12,694 bases of DNA, from contig JACMJO010000044.1 in the NCBI GenBank assembly GCA_014380605.1, positions 1-12,694 of the forward strand, given 5' to 3'. Under the pieces are notes generated by a model. That model was not told the origin of the DNA and did no database searches. It worked only from the letters and a program-made list of their open reading frames with translations. Position 1 is the first letter of the stretch, and every line of letters starts with the position of its first letter. Shown piece after piece: positions 6,513 to 12,135 of the stretch. The DNA comes from Fimbriimonadaceae bacterium. Lineage in GTDB: Bacteria > Armatimonadota > Fimbriimonadia > Fimbriimonadales > Fimbriimonadaceae. The position numbers and the translations under genes are program-made.

Positions 6513-7424
6513 TTAGGCGCCCGCCTTTTCGTTTACTTGGACTCTAAATTCCATGCTGCCTAGCCTAATCACATCTTCGGCAGTGATAGCCGTTCGCATA
6601 TTAGCAGCGAGCTTGGCGTCGTTCAGCATCGTTCCGTTAGTGCTGCCGATGTCGGTGAAGAAGAGGCCGTCTTCGGCAACCTCGATGACCCCGTGCTTTC
6701 CGCTGACATAAGGATCTGAAATCGTCACATCGTTGTCGGTCTTTCTGCCGAAGGAGTTCAGGCCGCCCTTTAATGGGAACTCTTGACCCTCCCCCACTAG
6801 CTTGGCTGGAGCAACTTCTACCCTGGGCGGAGTGGCGATCGCGGCTGTCTTGTTGCTAGAGATCACGGCGGTGGCATTGGCGCCCGCTTCTCCTGGCATC
6901 GAAAGTTTAAGCTCATAGCCTCCGAGGGAGATCGTGTCGCCGCCATTCAGGGGCTCCTTTTGGCCCGGGCTCAGCGCGGTTCCGTTTACCTTGGTGCCGT
7001 TGGTGGAGCCTAGGTCCTCCACAAGAAGCTTCCCGTCCTCCGAAGTGATCTGGGCGTGGCGTCTCGAAACTTTGCCGTCGATCACCATTACGTCGCCTTC
7101 GCGACCGATAACGTTGATCCCCGGGCGGACTGGCTGTTCCCGGCCGCTTTGCTCGACTAGCATCGGAAGCTGGATTGCGGGCGCCCCAAAGGCGTCGCCA
7201 GGCAGAGCCCGATCAAATATGAGGCCGCAGTCTACGCAGAACATAACCCCAGCGGGATTAAAGGTCTTGCAGATGGTGCATTGCACGGGCTTGATCGTTA
7301 CGGTCGCGTTAAGAGTCGGCGCACTCCCCATCATCGTCTTGTTGGGGTCCATGGTTGGTGGAGCGCCGAGCTGCGTACGATTTGGGTCAGAGGACAGGGC
7401 CTGGGTTCGGTTGGGATCGCTCAT
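6513..7424 (-). CDS. Zinc-ribbon protein with two FHA domains
   Basis: A 303-residue cytosolic signalling adaptor. Residues 1-32 hold three imperfect repeats of DPN(R/K)T(Q/M) at 3-8, 13-18 and 26-31, each with a Thr that could be phosphorylated. A zinc ribbon follows with Cys 49, 52, 63 and 66 (CxxC-x10-CxxC). FHA domain 1 spans about 100-174 (GR at 107-108, S120, H123, STNGT at 140-144). A Thr/Ala-rich linker leads to FHA domain 2, about 215-297 (GR at 226-227, S241, H244, STNGT at 261-265). Both FHA domains keep the residues that bind phosphothreonine, so both should be competent. It is the first gene of an operon with the PP2C phosphatase, which starts directly after its stop. No Shine-Dalgarno precedes the ATG; the nearest -10-like TAAACT is 35 nt upstream. 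Partner proteins are unknown. Confidence 0.92.
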   Translation of the reverse strand: MSDPNRTQALSSDPNRTQLGAPPTMDPNKTMMGSAPTLNATVTIKPVQCTICKTFNPAGVMFCVDCGLIFDRALPGDAFGAPAIQLPMLVEQSGREQPVRPGINVIGREGDVMVIDGKVSRRHAQITSEDGKLLVEDLGSTNGTKVNGTALSPGQKEPLNGGDTISLGGYELKLSMPGEAGANATAVISSNKTAAIATPPRVEVAPAKLVGEGQEFPLKGGLNSFGRKTDNDVTISDPYVSGKHGVIEVAEDGLFFTDIGSTNGTMLNDAKLAANMRTAITAEDVIRLGSMEFRVQVNEKAGA

Positions 7425-7520
7425 GGGCTCTTAGGTGGGACGAGTTCGCCACCCCCCAAAGTTTACGCGATTCGCAGGAGCGGCGGGAGAAAGTGTCCCA
7501 GGAAGACGGGAGCGCGTTCC

Positions 7521-8189
7521 TTATTTAGACTTCTTTCGGAATCTGGACAGCGCGACGACACCCATAAACGTCGCCATGGCCATGGATGCTGGCTCAGGGA
7601 CGGGATCGCCTCCGGAAGTCTGATAACCGCCGCCCGCGACCTTTACGGAATTATCTTGGCTATCGATGGCTTGAAGGTGGATAATGGCATAAGCGTTTCC
7701 GACAGATCCTGTTGCCGGGGTACGGACGAAGTCGAATGCATCGATACCGATGCCCGTCACCACGAATGAGGCAGTCATTCCCTGATAGAAAGCATCGGCA
7801 GAATTAGTTTTAAACGTCTGCTGTATTTCAAGCTCCCAGTTGTAACCCGATCCGATCCCATTGTGCCCACCGGCGGCAGTTGAGTACGAGTCGAAGATGT
7901 TCTCGGGTGTTTGACTGGACTGTACAGGCGTCACGAACGGAGTTATCCCAAACCACAGTTTCCCGATCTTCTGACCCGCAGGTCCAGAATTTGCGTGATG
8001 GACAAGAGTAACAAGAACGCTGTTAAGTCCATTGTCCGTGAATGTGAGCGTCGCAACCGTGTGGTTTACCCACGAGCCGCCACTGCCTATTTTCGTGTTG
8101 AGGTCGATCGAATAAATCATTGCTTGGGATGCCGCTGGCACCATGAGCAGGCCAAGAGGAATCCACCGCAATAGTTTTAGGTTAATCAT
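7521..8189 (-). CDS. PEP-CTERM sorting domain-containing protein (paralogue 1)
   Basis: A 222-residue exported protein. It has an N-terminal signal peptide (about 1-23, ending SQA) and a C-terminal PEP-CTERM signal: VPEPAS from 197, a hydrophobic helix, then the basic tail RFRKKSK. PEP-CTERM proteins are processed by an exosortase at the inner membrane and often become surface or biofilm components; no exosortase is in this window. The central region is unassigned. It is clearly paralogous to the gene at 8407-9087: both share NSVLVTLxH, AGQ, LWF, PF, PxQSxQTP and IHLQ in the same order. The ATG at 8189 has no Shine-Dalgarno, and TAAACT lies 35 nt upstream. No terminator was found after its stop. 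Export and sorting are well supported; the function of the body is unknown. Confidence 0.85.
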   Translation of the reverse strand: MINLKLLRWIPLGLLMVPAASQAMIYSIDLNTKIGSGGSWVNHTVATLTFTDNGLNSVLVTLVHHANSGPAGQKIGKLWFGITPFVTPVQSSQTPENIFDSYSTAAGGHNGIGSGYNWELEIQQTFKTNSADAFYQGMTASFVVTGIGIDAFDFVRTPATGSVGNAYAIIHLQAIDSQDNSVKVAGGGYQTSGGDPVPEPASMAMATFMGVVALSRFRKKSK

Positions 8190-8273
8190 CTTACAATCTC
8201 AACCGAGAGACACGAATCTGTTTGAGTTTAACGGAAAGCCCAGCGAATTTGATAAACAGTTGCCAAAATGTCG

Positions 8274-8294
8274 GTTTATCAGGCAGTTTTGCGG
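8274..8294 (-). repeat. 21-bp motif copy 1, upstream of PEP-CTERM paralogue 1
   Basis: On the plus strand it reads GTTTATCAGGCA, then G, then TTTTGCGG. A second copy at 9214-9234 differs only at the single base between those blocks (T instead of G), so 20 of 21 bases match. This copy lies 84 bp upstream of the ATG at 8189. Flanking bases do not match, so the similarity is confined to the element. A nearby reverse-orientation TGATAAAC (8250-8257) makes an 8-bp dyad with its GTTTATCA. It is a candidate regulator-binding site. Confidence 0.6.
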
Positions 8295-8352
8295 GCAAAA
8301 AGAGTGCGCTCCTGGGAACCAGGCAAAGGAAGCATACGGATTGTCCACTGTC

Positions 8353-8384
8353 AAAAAAAGGGTGGCCAATCACATTGGCCGCCC
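8353..8384 (-). terminator. Rho-independent terminator of PEP-CTERM paralogue 2
   Basis: On the minus strand GGGCGGCCAAT, loop GTG and ATTGGCCACCC form an 11-bp stem with one mismatch, followed at once by seven Ts. It begins 22 bp past the stop of the gene ending at 8407. It is a textbook intrinsic terminator and separates the two PEP-CTERM genes into different transcription units. Confidence 0.9.
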
Positions 8385-8406
8385 TGAGTGTCTTCGTAAG
8401 GGTCTC

Positions 8407-9087
8407 TTACTTTCTTCGCCTCTTACGGGCGATTAGCGCCATAGCGCCTAGTCCAAGAGCCACCATCGAGGCTGGCTCAGGAACAAGTGTTGTGGTACCA
8501 AGTTTCACTGAACTTGCTCCGGGGATGCCTTGCAGATGGATCATCGCAAAGAGGTCCGTTCGGTTGCCGCCGGAGAGCGACAAGAAGTCCGTGGCGTCTA
8601 ACCCGGTACCCGAAAGAGTGAATGATATGGATTCGCCGGGCTTTAGCCGATTGATACCGCCGCCAGATCCGCTGTTTTCAAATTGCTGCCTAAGATCAAA
8701 ATCGATCCCCGCGGACCCGACGCCGTTCTGGATCGCCGAAATCCCACCCTGAAACTTGTTGGATGGGGTTTGCCCGGATTGGGTTGGGACAAGAAATGGA
8801 CTCACATTGAACCACAGATCGGTAATGAATTGTCCAGCGGCCGATGTGGAATTGTGATTCAGCGTTACCAAGACGCTATTGGCACCTGCATCGGCGATGA
8901 TGAGGGTAGCCAGCAACGAACCGCTTGGCGTATCGCCCGTAACGATCGTATCGAAATTGAATGAGAAGCTTGAGGCAACTGCGTTCTGTCCGCTGCCAAC
9001 GGCTCCGGCTACAACTAGTCCAATCGCCACAAATAGGTTACGCCGAACTCCAACAAGACTTTTGAAACTCACTTTCTGACACATCAT
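8407..9087 (-). CDS. PEP-CTERM sorting domain-containing protein (paralogue 2)
   Basis: A 226-residue exported protein with a longer signal peptide (about 1-38, basic residues near 15-16, hydrophobic core, AVA before the likely cut). It ends in a classic PEP-CTERM signal: VPEPAS from 202, the hydrophobic LGLGAMALIA, and the tail RKRRRK. The body is a paralogue of the neighbouring gene at 7521-8189, with NSVLVTL at 70-76, then LWF, PF, PTQSGQTP and IHLQG. The body is rich in Ser, Gly and Asn and has no recognised enzyme motif. This is one of the few genes here with a good Shine-Dalgarno: GGAGAAGG ends 3 nt before the ATG at 9087, with GGAG 7 nt away; a second ATG follows at 9084. A strong intrinsic terminator follows the stop. 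A secreted, exosortase-processed surface protein is likely; its role is unknown. Confidence 0.88.
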   Translation of the reverse strand: MMCQKVSFKSLVGVRRNLFVAIGLVVAGAVGSGQNAVASSFSFNFDTIVTGDTPSGSLLATLIIADAGANSVLVTLNHNSTSAAGQFITDLWFNVSPFLVPTQSGQTPSNKFQGGISAIQNGVGSAGIDFDLRQQFENSGSGGGINRLKPGESISFTLSGTGLDATDFLSLSGGNRTDLFAMIHLQGIPGASSVKLGTTTLVPEPASMVALGLGAMALIARKRRRK

Positions 9088-9090
9088 GTC

Positions 9091-9098
9091 CCTTCTCC
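9091..9098 (-). promoter_or_regulatory. Strong Shine-Dalgarno (GGAGAAGG) of PEP-CTERM paralogue 2
   Basis: GGAGAAGG ends 3 nt before the first of two consecutive ATG codons, with GGAG 7 nt from it. It stands out because most other starts in this window have no recognisable Shine-Dalgarno, and it goes with a longer (up to about 126 nt) upstream region. Confidence 0.65.
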
Positions 9099-9213
9099 AA
9101 GTACGGCGAACTCATGCGACAGCCACCGAACAGGCAGCAGCACGGCTTATCGCCAAGATGAAACATTGTGCAGCAGAAACTGCTCCTTTTGATGAACTTA
9201 CTCTCAACAATAC

Positions 9214-9234
9214 GTTTATCAGGCATTTTTGCGG
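9214..9234 (-). repeat. 21-bp motif copy 2, upstream of PEP-CTERM paralogue 2
   Basis: It matches the copy at 8274-8294 at 20 of 21 bases, in the same orientation relative to the downstream gene, and lies 126 bp before the ATG at 9087. It overlaps the last codons and stop of the DUF167 gene (stop at 9219-9221), so it is embedded at a gene end. A -10-like TATTGT on the minus strand (9207-9212) follows the motif after one base. It is a candidate operator common to both paralogues. Confidence 0.6.
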
Positions 9235-9545
9235 TGTCCATCGCCTATTCGTCGGTAGGCTTCGTCGCTTGATATCCCACATACACGTATCGTCTTGTTG
9301 CGACTCGTGTGACCCGACACGACGTCGACCATGGAGCGAGAGACATCTAGCGTCTTAGAGATGAGGAGGCAGATCGCCTCATTTGCCGCGCCGTCGACTG
9401 GGGGTGCCGTGATCCAAGCTTTCAGGTTTCGCTTGGCATCAAACTCCACCTTCGATTTGCTTGCCCGAGGCGTGACGCGGATGGTCAATAGCGCTTCGTC
9501 AGGCTTCGACGGCGTGGACAACGGCGCTTCCTTCCACGACGGCAA
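9219..9545 (-). CDS. DUF167 (YggU-type) family protein
   Basis: A small cytosolic protein of about 100-108 residues from the YggU/DUF167 family, whose biochemical role is not established. It shows the family blocks in order: LTIRVTPRASKSKVEF, the conserved VDGAANEAICLLISKTL helix, and VVSGHTSRNKTIRV near the C-terminus. The start is uncertain because there is no ATG. The TTG at 9545 overlaps the upstream DivIVA-domain gene by 47 bp. A second in-frame TTG at 9521 has GGAAG 5 nt before it and gives exactly 100 residues, so it may be the real start. Overlap with the divIVA-like gene indicates translational coupling. YggU genes are commonly found beside divIVA in many bacterial phyla, which supports both assignments. 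Confidence 0.82.
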   Translation of the reverse strand: MPSWKEAPLSTPSKPDEALLTIRVTPRASKSKVEFDAKRNLKAWITAPPVDGAANEAICLLISKTLDVSRSMVDVVSGHTSRNKTIRVCGISSDEAYRRIGDGHRKNA

Positions 9546-9993
9546 ATCCGCCCGACTCAGTGAGATCCCTGAGTTGGGCCTCTAGCATTCCTCGGAAAGT
9601 ATTCAGGAACTTCTGTTTGTCAAGGCGTAGACGCTCGAGCTCCCAGCGAAGGTCATTGATCTTAGTCTGCATTTCCGACTCGACCTCAGCCGACTTCTGT
9701 TTGGCTTGGCCGGTGATCAGGTCTGCTTCCTTGTGAGCGTGGGCGCGAGTCTCGTCAGCGGTGCGCTGGGCGAGGATAAGCGCCTCTTTGAGAGTGTTTT
9801 CTTGCGCTCTGAAACCTTCGACTTCTTGCCTCAGCTTGTGCAGGTCGGTCTGATTTGACTCAATCTCGCTCCGAAGCGTTGCCATCTCTTTGGCGGCGCG
9901 CTGAAGCAGGGCTTGAACTTGGGTACGGTCGTATCCGCGCATGCTCGTCTTGAGCTCGGCGCGTTCTAGGTCTATAGGCATCATGCGGTCCAT
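9499..9993 (-). CDS. DivIVA domain-containing protein
   Basis: A 164-residue coiled-coil protein. The N-terminus (MPIDLERAELKTSMRGYDRTQVQALLQRAAKEM, from residue 5) is the DivIVA signature region, which in the family binds curved membrane at poles and septa. A long coiled coil follows from about 35 to 150, with the usual ENTLKEALILAQRTADETRAHAHKEAD segment. DivIVA-like proteins recruit division, wall-growth or chromosome-positioning factors; which applies here cannot be told. ATGs at 9984 and 9981 are alternatives to 9993. TACACT lies 9 nt before 9993 and there is no Shine-Dalgarno, favouring 9993. Its 3' end overlaps the DUF167 gene. It lies 50 bp after the purK stop and may have its own promoter. 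Confidence 0.88.
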   Translation of the reverse strand: MDRMMPIDLERAELKTSMRGYDRTQVQALLQRAAKEMATLRSEIESNQTDLHKLRQEVEGFRAQENTLKEALILAQRTADETRAHAHKEADLITGQAKQKSAEVESEMQTKINDLRWELERLRLDKQKFLNTFRGMLEAQLRDLTESGGFAVVEGSAVVHAVEA

Positions 9994-10002
9994 CGCGTTC
10001 TC

Positions 10003-10008
10003 AGTGTA
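10003..10008 (-). promoter_or_regulatory. Putative -10 hexamer (TACACT) of the divIVA-like gene
   Basis: TACACT on the minus strand ends 9 nt before the ATG at 9993, within the 50-bp gap after purK. It predicts a nearly leaderless transcript for the divIVA-DUF167 pair. No good -35 was found. Confidence 0.4.
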
Positions 10009-10043
10009 ACCGAGAAAGCGGTGGCGCCTAGCTGGTAATTCTC

Positions 10044-11156
10044 TTAGTCGGCGCCCTTCCAGCCCTCATAGAAGTTTGCTCGAGCATTTCTGGCTCTCTC
10101 AACTAAGTTTTCTCCGCCCACAACATTGAGGTGTCCCATTTTCCGACCGAGCTTCGCTTCAGCTTTTCCGTACCAGTGAACATGGACTCCAGGATCTTCT
10201 AGAGCCCTTGCTCGGGCATGAGCGAGATTGGAGGCTCCCTCTTGACCCAGCAGGTTTGCCATGCAGGTTTCGCGGCCCTCAGGAGACCCAAGGGGCAAGC
10301 CCATCGTCAGGCGGACATGCTGCTCGAACTGCGACACCCCGCCCCAATCGAGCGAATAGTGGCCGGTATTGTGGGGCCGCGGCGCGATCTCATTAATGAG
10401 AAACTCCCCGGATTCCAATTCGAAGAGCTCGACTCCAAACAGCCCCTTGCCTCCGACTGCCTCCACGGCGGCGATGGCGACTTCACTTGCGTCGACGCCG
10501 CCCGGAAACACCAAGTCGCATACGTGCTTGGTTTGGATGGTCTCCATCGTCGGAAAAGCGCCCCGACTGTGGGCATCGATGAACACCATGACGGCAAGTT
10601 CCCTTCGAAACGGGACAAACTGCTCGGCAAGCCAACCGGCTCCTGTCCAAAGCGATCGGTGTTCCTCTAGTTCGGACTCCGTCTTGGCATAACGTGTCCC
10701 TTTGCCGTCGTATCCCCCAAATCGTGACTTGATGACCATTGGAAAGCCGATTTGCGCGATTGCCGTTTTACGGTCAAGCAACGAAATGGCTTTAGGAGAT
10801 GGAACGCCTGCCTTCAAAAGCGCCTGCCGCTGGATCAGTTTGTCCTGAATCGTGGCCAAGCAATCGATTCCAGGAATCAGCGATCCTTCGTCGATAGCGG
10901 AATCCGTGAACGCCTGTCTGATCGCGTTGGCAGGGATAAACTCGTTTTCTAAGGTCACGCGAAGACACTGCTTGGCCAATTCGGCGATCTTGTCCGAGTC
11001 GACGAGGCTTCCAACTATCGAATCCCCCACTTGGGAAGCCGGAGTATCCAACCCAGGATCAAGCGACAGACACCGAAAACCCATTCTTTGGGCGGCCTGA
11101 ATCGACATGCGGGCCAACTGTCCGCCGCCCAAGAACCCGATGTCGTACTTGATCAT
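10044..11156 (-). CDS. purK: 5-(carboxyamino)imidazole ribonucleotide synthase PurK
   Basis: A 370-residue ATP-grasp enzyme of de novo purine synthesis. It makes N5-carboxyaminoimidazole ribonucleotide from AIR, bicarbonate and ATP, which PurE then isomerises. Evidence: N-terminal FLGGGQLARM (8-17), VTLENEFIP (68-75; the family more often has VTYEFENVP), QDKLIQRQALLKAGVPSP (104-121), KSRFGGYDGKG (143-153, ATP-binding glycine loop), and the metal/ATP segment INEIAPRPHNTGHYS (254-268). The C-terminal GRKMGHLNV (337-345) is also typical. Length is close to E. coli PurK (about 355). No purE is visible in the window. The gene begins 21 nt after the glycosyltransferase stop, so it may be co-transcribed with it, though the functions are unrelated. 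No Shine-Dalgarno is visible before the ATG at 11156. Confidence 0.95.
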   Translation of the reverse strand: MIKYDIGFLGGGQLARMSIQAAQRMGFRCLSLDPGLDTPASQVGDSIVGSLVDSDKIAELAKQCLRVTLENEFIPANAIRQAFTDSAIDEGSLIPGIDCLATIQDKLIQRQALLKAGVPSPKAISLLDRKTAIAQIGFPMVIKSRFGGYDGKGTRYAKTESELEEHRSLWTGAGWLAEQFVPFRRELAVMVFIDAHSRGAFPTMETIQTKHVCDLVFPGGVDASEVAIAAVEAVGGKGLFGVELFELESGEFLINEIAPRPHNTGHYSLDWGGVSQFEQHVRLTMGLPLGSPEGRETCMANLLGQEGASNLAHARARALEDPGVHVHWYGKAEAKLGRKMGHLNVVGGENLVERARNARANFYEGWKGAD

Positions 11157-11177
11157 CTTGATTAGTTGTACCGTCTC

Positions 11178-12131
11178 TCAGCCAGCGTAGAAAATCTGCA
11201 TCTTGGCTCGAAACTCGGCGCCATACAATTGTTCGACCATCTGTCGGGCGTTCTGCCCTAGCTTTTGGCGGAGATCCGCATTGTTGCGGAGAGTCATGAT
11301 GGCGTCAAAAGCCTCCTCGTTCGTTGAGGCAAAAATGGCATCGTGTCCGTCGGTCAGCTTGTTTTCGTAGCCGTGGCCTCTTTCCGCAACAACCGGAAGG
11401 CCACATGCCATGGCTTCAAAGATCACACGGCCATAGGCTTCTCGCCAGGCTGGGTTTGTACGATAGAAGAACACATCGAGGCTAGCGAGGAAGTCGGAGG
11501 CAGGAACGGCATTCTCGGGAAGAATCTCAACGCCTTCAATTGTGATGCTCAATGCCGTTCCTCCCATCACTCGACATTGGAAACCCGCCTCGACCAACCT
11601 TCGATAGAGGTCGGGATCGTCAGGGTGGTGTTTCTCGGGAACATCGCGACTCAGCCGACCGATGGTGAACTCGCGGGGCCGTGATGGGCTCGGTGAGAAT
11701 CTGTCCAGCTCAATCGGAGACTCGTGAATGACGCCCGGGAGGTCCGGCGTTGCCCTTGATATGGCCTCGGACGCGTAGACGATCTCCACTTTGGAGAGAT
11801 TCAGCTTGGAGAGCGAGTGATAGACTTGCCGAAGTCGCTCCGGTTGGGCTAAGTTGTGCACGAGGATAATCCGCTTGGGGCTCGCGGCCTGAATCCATGC
11901 GCCGACCGAAAAATACGTGCCGACAAAGACGAGATTTCCGCCGCGAGGAAATCTAGCGGGGGCTTCAATCTTGCGCATCGGCACCTTTCCTAGAAATGCA
12001 GGATCTGGATCTTCCTCCGTCCACACTTGGACCGCCTCGACTTCGCTCAGGAGTTCGAATAAGGCGATCGTCCGGTGCTCGCTGCCACCCGCCGGGTTTC
12101 GCATTGGATTAATCAGGTGCACTTCTGACAT
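11178..12131 (-). CDS. GT4-type glycosyltransferase (tandem paralogue A)
   Basis: A 317-residue GT-B fold glycosyltransferase of the GT4 type, which transfers a sugar from an activated donor with retention of configuration, probably for a surface glycan. N-terminal NPMRNPAGGSEHRTI (8-22) resembles the acceptor-side glycine loop of GT4 enzymes. The C-terminal domain has FTIGRLSRDVPEKHHPDD (155-172), with the Arg and Lys that usually contact the donor diphosphate. It also has the EX7E motif E231...E239 within EAYGRVIFEAMACGLPVVAE. It begins 4 nt after the stop of a homologous gene (TAG CCTG ATG), so the two are coupled. The pair shares long colinear blocks, indicating a tandem duplication. Donor and acceptor are unknown. 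It is slightly short for GT4, but no domain is missing. Confidence 0.85.
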   Translation of the reverse strand: MSEVHLINPMRNPAGGSEHRTIALFELLSEVEAVQVWTEEDPDPAFLGKVPMRKIEAPARFPRGGNLVFVGTYFSVGAWIQAASPKRIILVHNLAQPERLRQVYHSLSKLNLSKVEIVYASEAISRATPDLPGVIHESPIELDRFSPSPSRPREFTIGRLSRDVPEKHHPDDPDLYRRLVEAGFQCRVMGGTALSITIEGVEILPENAVPASDFLASLDVFFYRTNPAWREAYGRVIFEAMACGLPVVAERGHGYENKLTDGHDAIFASTNEEAFDAIMTLRNNADLRQKLGQNARQMVEQLYGAEFRAKMQIFYAG

Positions 12132-12135
12132 CAGG

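Larger units (their letters stand above)
8190..8406. other. Largest intergenic region (217 bp) between the two PEP-CTERM genes
   Basis: This region holds the terminator at 8353-8384 and the palindrome CCTGG-GAA-CCAGG at 8311-8323. It also holds the hairpin TTTTGC-GG-GCAAAA at 8287-8300 and the 21-bp motif copy 8274-8294. The TGATAAAC/GTTTATCA dyad spans 8250-8281. A -10-like TAAACT (minus, 8225-8230) lies 35 nt before the downstream ATG. I see no open frame worth calling here. Confidence 0.7.

Noticed and set aside
8311..8323. CCTGG-GAA-CCAGG palindrome as a terminator or operator
   Set aside because: Arms are only 5 bp and there is no T-tract; a clear terminator for the upstream gene already lies at 8353-8384. 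Too little to call.
9088..9240. Sigma-54 (-24/-12) promoter upstream of PEP-CTERM paralogue 2, expected if a PrsK/PrsR-type system controlled it
   Set aside because: TGGC and GC elements exist (for example in the TTGGCGATAAGCCGTGC stretch) but the GG-to-GC spacing is off by one, so the consensus is not met.
9038..9241. Cysteine-rich 67-residue minus-strand open frame between the DUF167 and PEP-CTERM genes
   Set aside because: It overlaps both confident genes, has no ribosome-binding site and shows no domain. The CCC cluster comes from a GC-rich stretch in the upstream region of paralogue 2.
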